A DNA stretch of 32,500 nucleotides from Halichondria panicea (GCF_963675165.1 NC_087387.1:6230558-6263057); one strand, 5' to 3'. Counted from the stretch's first letter, positions 9,057-19,658 are shown. Translations and numbers: made by a program. Notes: generated by a model not told the origin, from the sequence alone.

Positions 9057-9490
9057 GTAGAGTCCTCATCTTCATCATGCACTGATCTTCAATGCTGTCA
9101 TACCTATATTGTGAGTGTGTTGGCTGTTGTACCATGTTATAGCCACCACATGAGTTTTATGACAATTGAACACATGCACTTTTGCAAAACTGATATCACT
9201 GTTACTCTTATTAAGTCATTAAGTAGCTATAGAGGTACGATACGATTTTGATTGTGATCATAAACTATATCGATGAGCTCACCATTATCTTATTATTAGT
9301 TTTTCGATAGTGAATATTTTACTGCTATAATTATAGTCTAGTCTACATCCACTGATAACACTGATAAGGGGTCAGAGTTCTGAGGAAGAGTGAGCTATAT
9401 GTTATATGGATTCCAAATGAGATCTGTAATGTTACTGAGTATAATCAGGTATAATATAAAGCAGAGAAACGAATATAAAGAGTGGCTCCA
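9010..9490 (-). repeat. Module copy A-right (inverted), with a degenerate transmembrane exon
   Basis: Inverted relative to copies B and C. It holds, reading plus, the (CA)n tract, gttgtagagtcctcatcttc, gtgagtgtgttggctgt, and then the reverse complement of the cttcctcag...ttatcagtgga blocks up to ccaccaacga near 9490. Within it an exon from 9055 reads VVESSSSS then CTDLQCCHTYIVSVLAVV. Compared with copy B, a 4-base and a 2-base insertion scramble the middle and then restore frame, so the membrane helix is damaged. Confidence 0.6.
9019..9054 (+). repeat. (CA)n microsatellite at a putative splice acceptor
   Basis: About 17 CA units, ending in cag just before the transmembrane-type exon. The matching copy on the other strand (9996-10048) has (GT)n in the same relative place, so the dinucleotide run is part of the repeated module. 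Confidence 0.95.
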
Positions 9491-9689
9491 CCAACGAATC
9501 AACTCTCAGACCTATTAGGTCAATAGCGTAGTAATGTTGAGCAGGAGCCCAAACCAAGTGCATTACGTAACCGAGAGACCATCCATATATGCATGGGTAT
9601 GGATTTCTCAAAGCTATAGTATATATATTATATTGACGTAAAGGTATGTGAGCCATTTGTGGGTGTGGTCTGGTAATTAGCTAGTCACG

Positions 9690-10048
9690 TACTATAATGA
9701 GCTCGTTGATAGACAATTTAGTCACAAAAATGATATAATTTGTCCATGCAGAAATAACTGCGCTACTTAATCGATGCACAGACTCATAGTTATAATTATA
9801 TAATCTATAATTATTATTATTATAGTTAAATCAATTTAGCAATTCCGGATCCAGTTTATTGGTTTTTTATCTTCAACAGATGAGTAATCACTTTACTGTA
9901 TCCATAAACAGTACAACTAGAGCTAGTACAGCCAACACACTCACAACAGGTAGGACAACATTGAGGATCAGTGATGAAGATGAGGACTCTACAACTGTGT
10001 GTGTGTGTGTGTGTGTGTGCATGTGTGTGCGTGTGTGTGTGTGTGTGT
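9690..10048 (+). repeat. Module copy B
   Basis: Third copy of the module, in the same orientation as copy C, containing ttggttttttatcttcaaca, gatgagtaatcactt, gccaacacactcacaacagg and gatgaagatgaggactctac, then an interrupted (GT)n run to 10048. It carries the best-preserved transmembrane exon (minus strand, 9888-9994). Confidence 0.7.
9888..9994 (-). CDS. Transmembrane exon, intact copy
   Basis: On the minus strand, a cag acceptor just after a CA-repeat tract (plus-strand 9995-9997) opens an exon reading VVESSSSSLILNVV (first V completed from the upstream exon), then LPVVSVLAVLALVVLFMDTV, K, stop at 9888. This is an acidic/Ser juxtamembrane segment followed by about 22 hydrophobic residues, a typical single-pass membrane anchor with a very short tail. 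The phase matches the signal-peptide-like exon at 8815-8955, although that exon lies on the other strand. I cannot find the 5' exons belonging to this copy, so it is either the last exon of an unseen gene or a duplicated gene end. The family is not recognised. Confidence 0.45.
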
Positions 10049-10183
10049 AAGGTAGTGCCTGGTAGTGTGTGCACTGAACTCTGACTGAGGAAGGGAAAAC
10101 GTACCTTTCTAACGGTCATTCCACAAAAGTTTATACCACTGGATCCACGAATATTTTACCCACAAATGAAGCGACCTTGATTA

Positions 10184-10315
10184 TACACTGTAAAAAATGA
10201 AGTGCAGTGGGCACACTAAAATAATTGCATATTATAGTATGAATAATCGTACGCGTGCTCTATTAATATGCGTACATGTACGTGTGCTCACCGCCACTTC
10301 ATTGTTTACAGTGTA
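10184..10315. mobile_element. TA-flanked MITE, 132 bp
   Basis: Terminal repeats tacactgtaaaaaatgaagtg (10184-10204; one mismatch) and cacttcattgtttacagtgt plus a (10295-10315). The pairing continues imperfectly inward for about 12 bases (gggcacac against gtgtgctc). If the terminal TA is the target duplication, the ends are CACTGTA...TACAGTG-like, as in Tc1/mariner-derived MITEs. Non-coding. Confidence 0.75.
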
Positions 10316-10505
10316 CCATTTATACCTGCAGTGCAAGCAAAGTGAGGTAACAGAGATTGCGAGAATCATTATAATTATCTCCTGGCATAATTTATGCTAT
10401 AATTATTATTATTATGATTATAGCTATTTAATATAGTACATGTCGCCGTTATAAAGTTTGTGATGCCAGGTTATTTGCATGTGTGACTCGTCTTAATTAA
10501 TTACA

Positions 10506-10997
10506 GAGTGGTGCTGGAATGCAGTGGCACCACAGCGATACAGAGTGGTGCATGCTGGCATGCAGTGGCACCACAGCGATACAGAGTGGTGGTGGAATGC
10601 AGTGGCACCACAGCGATACAGAGTGGTGGTGGCATGCAGTGGCACCACAGCGATACAGAGTGGTGCATGCTGGCATGCAGTGGCACCACACCGATACAGA
10701 GTGGTGCTGGCATGCAGTGGCACCACAGCGATACAGAGTGGTGCATGCTGGCATGCAGTGGCACCACAGCGATACAGAGTGGTGCATGCTGGAATGCAGT
10801 GGCACCACAGCGATACAGAGTGGTGCTGGAATGCAGTGGCACCACAGCGATACAGAGTAGTGCATACTGGCATGCAGTGGCACCACAGCGATACAGAGTG
10901 GTGCATGCTGGAATGCAGTGGCACCACAGCGATACAGAGTGGTGCATGCTGGCATGCAGTGGCACCACAGCGATACAGAGTGGTGCTGGAATGCAGG
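10506..10997. repeat. VNTR, about 12 copies of a 37/41-bp unit
   Basis: The unit contains gtggtgctggaatgcagtgg and caccacagcgatacaga; a longer variant carries gtggtgcatgctgg at its start. Copies are nearly identical (one ccgatac variant near 10691, one gtagtgcatac variant near 10856). Each unit has inverted segments (gtggtgc ... gcaccac) that can form a hairpin. Because 37 and 41 are not multiples of three and the unit lacks stops, long ORFs appear in five or more frames; none is a gene. The high identity implies recent expansion. Confidence 0.95.
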
Positions 10998-11024
10998 CTG
11001 AAAACTATCCTAAACAACACAGGC

Positions 11025-11320
11025 ACAACAAACAGCACCATGCATGCATGCACCACATATTGAAATCACTGTAAGTTGAAACAGTAACTGATATTCTTAA
11101 GAAACTATAGATATCCAATTAGCAGTAAATTAGGTTTGTTTTCATCCCTCATTCCAAACAGCACCATGGATGTACCCTGCTCTGTGAACGTGCATGCACA
11201 CTGGTAATTGATACTCAGAGAATCAATGTAACTGAGACTATTAACAGGAAATTGTAAATTGAGTTTGTTTCATCCTAATTACAAACAGCACCATAGCAAC
11301 ATGTAAGCCACTGCATGTTG
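11025..11320. repeat. Three-copy tandem repeat, period about 127 bp
   Basis: The blocks start with aaacagcaccat at about 11030, 11156 and 11283, each followed by gcatgc-type sequence, an attgatact/actgatatt segment and gtaaattaggtttgtttcat-like sequence. Identity between copies is moderate. Non-coding. Confidence 0.7.
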
Positions 11321-12267
11321 ATTGATACTTCTGAGGTCTACGTTGTTCATAGTTTAAACTGCATGAGGAGAATAATACAGTTATTTTGGAGCATCGTTTT
11401 AATACTCGCCAGCTGGGAGGGAGACCTGTGAGAAAATATCATTGAATATAATAATTATATAATATAGCGGGTATAATTTTCGTTGCAAATTTTCAGTTCT
11501 TACAGCTCAGGCGTTGAACCTATTGTGGTATTAAATTTCATATGATGCTCTACAATACAAAATGATTATACGAAAATTTCCACGATACGAAAATAACTCG
11601 CTATATACGGTGGTACGGTGTAGCACACACAAATCTACTTAATACAGGCTCAATTATTGAGCTACTTGCAATTGTGCAGCAGTATAGTCTATAAGTGCAT
11701 TGATAAGTGGTTAATGGTTGGAGTGTGAGGAGCAGAGTGAAATAAATAAGGGGTGGAGCTGCAAACATCAGCTCTGCCCTCAGTAAAACTTATTTAGGTT
11801 GCAACCCCACCCCTAGATCCGCCCCTGTCAAATGTAGACATTTGTTGTATTTATTTGTACAATCTGTCAAGACAGTGTCATTAATTAATATCAAGCTCTG
11901 GTCTGCTATATAGTTTCTTGGAGACTGGCCTCTTCATTGGAGGTATGACTGCATGCATGCATGCTATAGTGCAAATGCATGGATAGAATATTATTATCGT
12001 TATATATATAGTGCCTGTATGCATGCAGCAGTCATGGATGATAATCTAGCTTATTAATGTTATGTATATTAACTATTATAGTACCGGAACATACATGTTT
12101 GGGGTGAGCGTGCACAATTTTAGAACTTCATATAATGTCATGCATGCAGATATAGGTGGGTTGGTAGATTATCAATATGCCTGTCGCTCTCGCAGTCTCA
12201 CTCCTTCAGACTAGAGCCTTATTTTCTTGTGTGCTATTTATTGTTATCACTATAATAATTATAAAGA
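11321..12267. other. Non-coding stretch with repeat fragments
   Basis: No supported gene. A fragment at 11560-11612 (cgaaaatttccacgatacga) recurs in diverged form at 27005-27052. A sequence ending ccctagatccgcccctgtc near 11828 has the look of a transposon terminus, but no partner end was found. The rest is AT-rich with gcatgcatgc strings. Confidence 0.45.
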
Positions 12268-12407
12268 CACTGTTTTGAAGGTGTCTGGTATTTAGAAGCC
12301 CAAAGGTACTGATTTAGTAATCCCGAGCATAATTATAGCGAGGGTATTAAACACTATTTACTACAAGTGTCCGAGGCTTCTAAATCACATAGACCGCCAA
12401 AACAGTG
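12268..12407. mobile_element. MITE-like element, 140 bp
   Basis: The left end cactgttttgaaggtgtc... ttagaagcc and the right end ggcttctaaatcacatagac ... aaaacagtg are imperfect inverted repeats of about 33 bp. The left end also occurs alone at 20664-20706 inside an intron of the NLR locus (cactgtttttgaggtgtcta ... agaagcccaaaggca), so it belongs to a dispersed family. No clear target duplication. Confidence 0.65.
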
Positions 12408-13760
12408 AGCCTTGCCTCGTCTCGAGGCTTGACATGCAATACAACAAGTTACTTTGCTTGACAACAGGATAGCTGCTGTATAATTATATGCTAATGTGTG
12501 AAAGTATTGTATATATTATATAATCATCTAAGTACCGTGACTAAGAACTCAGTCTGCACTATATCTTTGTAATAATGGGTATGAGAAAAAGCCAACGGTT
12601 TCTGGCTAGTTAAGGTTTGGAACTTTGTTACAACATCTATATAAATAGATTGGCTATCTTATGAAACGTTTGATATTGCTTAAATATCTACACATCCTCC
12701 GCAGTGCTCAAAATTGCTAGTTTTTAGTGCCGTTTCGGTTAGGGAGAGATTTGAAGAAGATCTTACGGCTAAAGTCCAAAAATTACACTGAGTCATAACT
12801 TTTGATGAGAAAATGTGTCCAGAAATATTTCAGAGATAATTGATGTCACAAAATTTTTTACGATAACCCCCATTTCACCCCACTATACAACAACTTTTGG
12901 GGAATACTTCGAATAATGTTGTAGCTTATTCGTTCACCTATATATATACACAATGGTATAAGCACAATTTCTTAGAAATGTTCCAATCTTGGCTCTGATA
13001 CAACTATACTCACCTATATTGTGGTATTCTATATACTCTCTAGATTGGATGCACTGTAATCCTCTACACTATAGTAGCTGCATTGCAGTGGAATTCCTGA
13101 CAACATTCAATTTGCTTTACACAATTATTGGTACTATATCCATGACTGCATGCCGGCAAAGGCATTATCAGTTATATAATTATGCATGCAGATTGCACTA
13201 TAATATTGGTGTGTGCAGGGCACAAACATTTAATTACGATTGCATACTGCAGCTATAATATTGACTAACTGGGTGGAGGTGCTATATTGACCGTGACTGG
13301 AGTGACTGAACTTGTATCAGTTATCAACCAATTAAGGATTAAATGATCAATTAGATCATACTATGGGTCAAACACAGTCTCTTCGTAACACTGGGTAAGC
13401 ATGACTGAGTATAGCTGTATACAAATATGCAAGTTCAGCATTAAAATGCCCTACCATCATGTCCATGAAGCATGACAAGATTGCAGAGGATTTTACCGAT
13501 GTGTCAACATACGTTGCATGGTAGATTGTTGCACTGTCCAGAATGTAATCACTATAATTATACCACAGGATTGGAGAATGTCTAATTTTATTATGAGATG
13601 AGATTTTTATATCAATTGTTATCAAGGAACAAGCGTGCATTTATTACACTATCACGTGCCGTGAGACATCATAAAGGTCCTCGTAGTATAATAATTAACC
13701 TGAGCCTACGCCGCGGTTTACTGCTCACTCACAACTTCGCTACCATCTTTGGTGGTCGTG
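12408..13760. other. Non-coding stretch upstream of the NLR
   Basis: Short ORFs here (for example 12989-13258 plus and 13640-13368 minus) have no recognisable protein features and low-complexity AT-rich composition, so I leave them out. The missing 5' exons of the NLR could lie here, but I could not find a CARD- or DEATH-like exon by eye. Confidence 0.4.
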
Positions 13761-13763
13761 GTT

Positions 13764-13911
13764 TGGCGCTTATAATTATTATAGAGTGCTGCTTATAGAA
13801 CGTGGAGTAGCTGTTTCCACGAGGCTATAGCTATCATATAAATTGTACATTTATATATTATATAGCCTATAAATTAAAGACCGCATTATAATAATTATTA
13901 CCTAAGCGCCA
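13764..13911. repeat. Imperfect inverted repeat, possible MITE
   Basis: ggcgcttataattattata near 13764 pairs with tataataattattacc...aagcgcc ending near 13911, apart from a three-base insertion. AT-rich and non-coding. It sits about 170 bp before the first NLR exon that I can define. Confidence 0.5.
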
Positions 13912-14083
13912 GCTATAATAGTAGAGTATAATTGTTGTGGACTATTGGCGCTTCTATTAGAGTGGCACTGTAATTAAGAAAGACGGGGCTCACCTCACAC
14001 AATGCTTTCAACTTACACTAGCTTGTAATTATTACCTCTAAAGGCTGCTTTTTATCATGTGCATGCATGCATGTCATGAACAG

Positions 14084-15461
14084 GTTTGTAACTAGTCTCA
14101 AAGAAAAGTACATTCAGAGAGAGTTTGGAGAAGATGAAGAATGGCCACCATCAGATAGAAGAGACAAACAAAGAAGACTTATCAAATTGCAATTAGTCGA
14201 GACTGATCAGATAGAGGGGTTTGGCCACAAGGGTCGTTCAAGTGGCATCGAGACTGATCAGATAGAGGGGTTTGGCCACAAGGGTCGTTCGAGTGGCAAT
14301 GGCAAGCAACCTAAAGATGACAAAGAAACACGCAAATCAATACTCCACACTGACCTGTTCAAGACTAGCAGTGACAACAAACCAGTCAGGAAGATTGTTG
14401 TGAAAGGCAATGCTGGGATTGGTAAAACCACACTGTGTACCATGCTGACTGAGGCGTGGGCAAAAGGTAAGATCCTGAAACAATTTGACTGTGTTCTGTT
14501 GCTACCACTGAGAAATAGCAACGTGTCATCGGCCACAAGCCTCCCTGAGCTGATTAAACTTTTCCATCTGAGTGAGAAGGTCCGCAAACCTCCAACAAAA
14601 AGGATGGAGGATAGAGAAGGAGAAGGCGTCCTCATTATAGCTGATGGCTGGGACGAACTCAGTGAGGGTGCTCGAGCTAAGGACTCGTTTCTCTACAAAC
14701 TTCTTCTTGGTTATGGTTGTTCCAAAGCCTCTGTTCTCCTCACATCCAGACATTCTGCAGCAGCACCTTTTCACAAACTGTCTTCAGTGGACACTTTCAT
14801 CGAGGTGGTGGGTTTTGATGAAGAAGATATCAAACAGTACATAGTTGAGGAATTCAAGCAAGATCCAGAGAAAGCTTCTTCTCTTATGGAGCAGCTTAAA
14901 AGCAATCCACTCATTCAGAGTTTGTGCTCTGTGCCACTTAATTGTGCGATTGTTTGTGACCTGTGGTACGATTTACAGCAAACACTTCCAAGCACAATCA
15001 CGAAACTATATGCTAGGATAACACTGTCTGTCGTGCTTCGTGACATCAAGAAGAAATGTCCACAACTCTGTGTAAACTCGCTTGACAATTTCAATTGTAT
15101 TCCCAAGGAACTTCAAAACGATTTCTGGCTGGTTTGCAAATTTGCTTTTGAATTTTTGGCTAAAGATCAAATAGTCTTCTCAGACAGTGAAGTTTCATCG
15201 TTTTCTCAAGATGGGAACTTTAACAAGAAAGCATTTTTCTTCGGTTTATTGCAATCAGCACATTCACATTTCCCTAGCCAACAAAACTCATTGACAACAG
15301 GTTATGGCTTGTCGTTTCACTTCGCTCATTTGACCATTCAGGAGTTTTTAGCTGCCCTTCATATCGTCACTTTATCTCAGAAAGAGAAAACAAAGATTTG
15401 CAACACTTATGCTGGAAACGATCGGTTTAATATGGTTTGGAGATTTGTGTTCGGTCTTTAG
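14084..15461 (+). CDS. NLR-type NACHT NTPase exon, ending at an in-frame stop
   Basis: Central part of a NOD-like receptor, a cytosolic STAND NTPase that oligomerises on ligand sensing. The exon probably begins at an acceptor (atgaacag/GTTTG) at 14084; an ATG at 14067 reads in the same frame. The start has LKEKYIQREFG and EEWPP, a segment usual just before NACHT, then a 17-residue tandem duplication (ETDQIEGFGHKGRSSG twice). NACHT motifs: GNAGIGKTTL (Walker A, about residue 113 counted from 14067), LIIADGWDEL (Walker B), VLLTSRHS (sensor 1), VVGFDEEDIKQYI, NPLIQSLCSVPL and a C-terminal LSFHFAHLTIQEFLAALHI block. A TAG at 15459-15461 interrupts, but the frame stays open beyond it to 15749, so the stop looks like a nonsense mutation and not the true end. 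N-terminal effector exons are not found. Confidence 0.88.
14198..14299 (+). repeat. 51-bp tandem duplication in frame
   Basis: Two adjacent 51-base copies differ at only a few bases and encode ETDQIEGFGHKGRSSG twice. The length is a multiple of three, so the NACHT frame is kept. It lies in the linker before the nucleotide-binding fold, where length changes are likely tolerated. Confidence 0.9.
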
Positions 15462-18400
15462 TCTAAAGAAGAGAAATATAGTAATAAAGCTGTCTCTTTA
15501 GGTGATGTGTTAGTTGATCAGGTTTTATTTGCACTACGGGACAAAGATATTTTACTATACCACTGCTCGTTTGAATCTCAGGATAAAGTTGTACACTATA
15601 AAGTGGCCAACAGAATTTGTGCCAAGTTTAGTTCTTGGTATGGATCAATCAGAAGTCCCCAAACTGCTCACGACAGTGTAGCTCTTTTGCACACTTTTAA
15701 CCATTATATCACATTGTTCGGTCAAGCTAAACTTTTCAGGGAGTCTTAATGAGGAACAGCTTCAGAAACTAGCTACTATCCTCATTGACAGAAAGTTGCA
15801 AGTAAAAGAATTAAGTCTCAATAACTGCAAGCTCACAAATGAATGTCTCACGACCTTCTTCAACAAGGCATCAGCTTCATTTCAGCATCTCGAGGAACTA
15901 TCTCTAGATGGGAACCTTATCACAGGTATACCATTTTCACCCAGCAATAACACATTAACTAGGCTTTCATTATCCAAGAATCCACTCTGGCAAAGTGGCG
16001 CCCAGTTACTAGAGAGTGTTGTACGCGCAGGTTCACTAGTAAAACTTGAACGTCTGTGTCTATCTAGCTAGTGCACTGACAAATGACAGAGACATTATCG
16101 ATGCCAAAGTGTTAGCCACACTTCTTCAAGCATTAGCTACACACTGTCCTCATCTGGATGACCTTGATCTCTCTAAGAACAATATTGGTGTACCTGGAGC
16201 TAGTGCAATAGGAGAGGCCTTTGTACAATAGGAAGGAGTTAAAGCTGAACTTAAGTGAGACTAATCTCGACAGTGAAGCAGCGACAGTATTTTCTGACAA
16301 AGTTTTGGCTTCTTTAGGGAATGTGTCAAATCCACTCTCTTGTGAAATCAATTTGCGTGTTGATAACAATCCACTTGGACACAGCGGCTTGTCAGCCATC
16401 TTTAGAATACTCTCTAATAAAAACTGTCCAGTAACAAGACTTGATCTGGACCACACACATGCAGTCAACCAGGGCCTAATAAAGGCAATCTCTTTTGGTG
16501 AAATTGAATTTCCTGGTAAATGTAGCAAATTGAAAAGGCTAACATTTCAAAACAACGAATCAAGCGGGGACACTCACATAGCTTGCTTGACAATGGCTAT
16601 TAAGGCCAACATTTTTGGTAATCTTAAGAGGATGCAACTATCAAATACCCTCCCTGACAATGTTGAGGAGAATGGAAGACTACTGACTGAACTCTTATCA
16701 TCCATTGCCTCTCACTGTCCTAATCTGAATGACATTGATCTCTCTGAGAACAATCTTGGTGTACCTGGAGCTAGTGCAATAGGAGAGGCCTTTGTAAGAC
16801 TTGCTGCCAATAGGAAGAAGTTGGAGCTGAACTTAAGTGAGACCAATCTCGACAGCGAAGCAGCAAAAACATTATCTGACAAAGTGTTAGCTTCTTTAGA
16901 GGATGTTTCAAACCTTCTCTCTTGTGAAATTGAGTTGAGTATTGATAACAATCCACTTGGACACAGCGGCTTGTCAGCCATCTTTAGAATGCTCTCTAAT
17001 GAAAACTGTCCAGTAACAGAAATTGATCTGAACCATACACATGCAGTCAACCAGGGCCTAATAACGGCAACCGATTTTGGTGAAATTGAAACTCCAACAT
17101 TTCGTGGTCGATGTAGCAAATTGAAAAGGTTGTATTTTCGAAACAACAAACCAAGCGGGGACACTCATGTAGCTTGCTTGACAATGGCTATTAAAGCCAA
17201 CATTTTCGGTAATCTTGAATGGTTGCAACTATCAAATGCCCTCCCTGACAATGTTGAGGAGAATGGAAGACTACTGACTGAACTCTTACCATCCATTGCC
17301 TCTCACTGTCCTAATCTGAATGACCTTGATCTCTCTGAGAACAATCTTGGTGTACCTGGAGCTAGTGCAATAGGAGAGGCCTTTGTAAGACTTGCTACCA
17401 ATAGGAAGAAGTTGGAGGTGAACTTAAGTAAGACTAATCTCGAGAGTGAAGCAGCGACAGTATTTTCTGACAAAGTTTTGTCTTCTTTAGGGATTGTGTC
17501 AAATCCACTCTCTTGTGAAATCAATTTGCGTATTGATAACAATCCACTTGGACACGGCGGCTTGTTAGCCATCTTTAGAATGCTCTCTAATGAAAACTGT
17601 CCAGTAACAAGACTTCATCTGGACCACACACATGCAGTCAACCAGGGCTTAATAACGGCAACCGATTTTAAAACTCTAATATTTCCTGGTCAATGTAGCA
17701 AATTGAAAAGGTTATCATTTCAAAACAACAAACCAAGCGGAAACACTCATGTAGCTTGCTTGACAATGGTTATTAAAGCCAACATTTTTGGTAATCTTGA
17801 ATGGTTGCAACTATCAAATACTCTCCCTGACAATGTTGAGGAGAATGGAAAACTACTGACTGAACTCTTACCATCCATTGCCTCTCACTGTCCTCATCTG
17901 AATGACATTGATCTCTCTGAGAACAATCTTGGTGTACCTGGAGCTAGTGCAATAGGAGAGGCCTTTGTAAGACTTGCTACTAATAGGACGGAGTTAAAAC
18001 TGAACTTAAGGAAGACTAGTCTCGACAGCGAAGCAGTGAAAGCATTTTCTGATAATGTTTTGGCTTCTTTAGGGAATATGTCAAATCCACTCTCTTGTGA
18101 AATCAATTTGCGTATTGATAACAACCCACTTGGACACAGCGGCTTGTCAGCCATCTTTTGAATGCTCTCTAATGAAAACTATCCAGTAACAAGACTTGAT
18201 CTGGACCACACACATGCAGTCAACCAAGGCCTAATAACGACAACCGATTTTGATGAAATTGAAAATCAAACATTTCCTGGTCAATGTAACAAATTGAAAA
18301 GGCTATCATTTCGAAACAACAAACAAAGCGGGGACACTCATGTAGCTTGCTTGACAATGGCTATTAAATCCAACATTTTCGGTAATCTTGAGAGGATGCA

Positions 18401-19202
18401 ATTATCAAATACCCTCCCTGACAATGTTGAGGAGAATGGAAGACTACTGACTGAACTCTTACCATCCATTGCCTCTCACTGTCCTAATCTGAATGACCTT
18501 GATCTCTCTGAGAACAATCTCAGTGTACCTGGAGCTAGTGCAATAGGAGAGGCCTTTGTAAGACTTGCTACTAATAGGAAGGAGTTGGAGCTGAACTTAA
18601 GTAAGACTAATCTTGACGGTGAAGCAGCAAAAACATTATCTGACAAAGTGTTGGTTTCTTTAGAAGATGTTTCAAACCTTCTCTCCTGTGAAATCAATTT
18701 GAGTATTGATAACAATCCACTTGGACACAGCGGTTTGTCAGCCATCTTTAGAATGCTCTCTAATGAAAACTGTCCAGTAACAAGACTTCATCTGGAATCA
18801 ACTATTCACACTTCCATTACTGACCTCAGTTTGAATAATTCTTTAGAATCTCTTAACAGCACTACAGTAAGTCTCGGTCTTCGTCGAAATTTGCTTCATG
18901 GCAAGAACATATTCATACTAGCTGATTGTATTCAGTGCTGCCTGTCACTGGAGAAGCTGGATTGTGATAAGTGTCGAATTACTTCAAACGATATATTTAC
19001 ATTATTGTCACACCTAAAATTCCACGATATTCAACTAAAGTGTTTAAAACGGTGGGACCTTCAAGACAACAGCATCGATGATGACGCAGTGAATACTCTT
19101 ATTACGTATTTGCCTTCAGTGTTTCCATGCATTGAGGATATTGATCTAGATGATAATCTCGTGAGTACAGAGACAGTGAAGAAACTTGATGAGTTTTTGA
19201 AG
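15462..19202 (+). pseudogene. NLR leucine-rich repeat region, broken by several lesions
   Basis: Continues the NACHT exon. After 15462 the frame is open to 15749 (NACHT-associated region), then shifts near 15715 into SGSLNEEQLQKLATILIDR and the first LRRs (VKELSLNNCKLTNECL, LEELSLDGNLITG). A 4-bp duplication (ctagctag, 16064-16071) and an 11-bp deletion between 16225 and 16226 shift the frame again. From 16221 the frame is open to 18158, where AGA has become TGA (18159-18161), and beyond that to 19202. The LRRs are the 28-residue ribonuclease-inhibitor type (LNDLDLSENNLGVPGASAIG) arranged in super-repeats of about 195 residues. The final LRR ends LDEFLK at a strong donor AAG/GTAAGG (19202/19203, phase 0), joining the tail exons; read-through instead ends at 19271. 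The LRR part would be the ligand-sensing arm. Confidence 0.85.
16205..18790 (+). repeat. LRR super-repeat, units alternating 582 and 591 bp
   Basis: The landmark gcaataggagaggcc occurs at 16205, 16776, 17367, 17949 and 18540. Spacings are 571 (582 minus the 11-bp deletion), 591, 582 and 591. Units of 591 bp carry three extra residues (EIETPTF or EIENQTF where the short units have EIEFPG or TLIFPG). Each unit holds about seven 28-residue LRRs. The alternation suggests that a two-unit block was duplicated. Confidence 0.92.
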
Positions 19203-19369
19203 GTAAGGCCACAGCAAGTGTATTGTATGAAAAGGATGCATCAAGTTTTGAGCAAGACATCATTATTATAGCACCGAGTCCTTTTAATGTTTGGTATAAC
19301 GTACACTACACATATAATTGGCACTCTAGATGATAGTTTATGCAATGTAAGGTGGGTTGCGTACTTAAT

Positions 19370-19484
19370 TTGTGAAGCTTCGCCACTACTTCAGAAAATG
19401 TTGACGAAATAAGTTGTTATTTTTGTTGTTATAAAAACTTATAACGAAGCTTTGCGAAATTGTGATTGTGCCGAAGCTTCACAA
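19370..19484. mobile_element. Small inverted-repeat element in an NLR intron
   Basis: ttgtgaagcttcg (19370-19382) and cgaagcttcacaa (19472-19484) are exact complements. The interior also contains acttataacgaagctttgcg. It lies in the intron after the LRR donor at 19203. No clear target duplication. Confidence 0.65.
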
Positions 19485-19658
19485 CTTTTTTTTACCAAGG
19501 CAAGATACTACTTAGTGTGAGGCTCATCCCTATACCCTTCAGTCAGAGCTCCTGAACATTCTAGCTATACATTGATCCTGCATGCATGCACACACTTTCA
19601 TCACACTGAGATGGCTGGGTTACTATAACTATATAATTATATAATTATGTAATAATAG

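Noticed and set aside
10493-11074. Six long overlapping ORFs on both strands
   Set aside because: All are read from the 37/41-bp tandem repeat, whose unit lacks stops; frames drift between copies and no protein domain is visible.
12989-13258. 89-codon ORF as a possible 5' exon of the NLR
   Set aside because: Composition follows AT-rich DNA, no CARD or DEATH pattern, and no donor in a phase that fits the 14084 acceptor was convincing.
14258-15106. Minus-strand ORFs opposite the NACHT exon
   Set aside because: The plus strand has clear Walker A, Walker B and sensor motifs; the opposite frames show none.
15453-15501. A 48-bp intron that would remove the TAG at 15459
   Set aside because: An acceptor-like ctctttag exists at 15501, but the donor is weak, the intron would be very short, and the frame through it encodes sensible residues; the locus has other lesions that splicing cannot fix.
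16133-18745. Several minus-strand ORFs of 60-150 codons opposite the LRR region
   Set aside because: They repeat with the LRR super-repeat and are antisense shadows of the coding frame.
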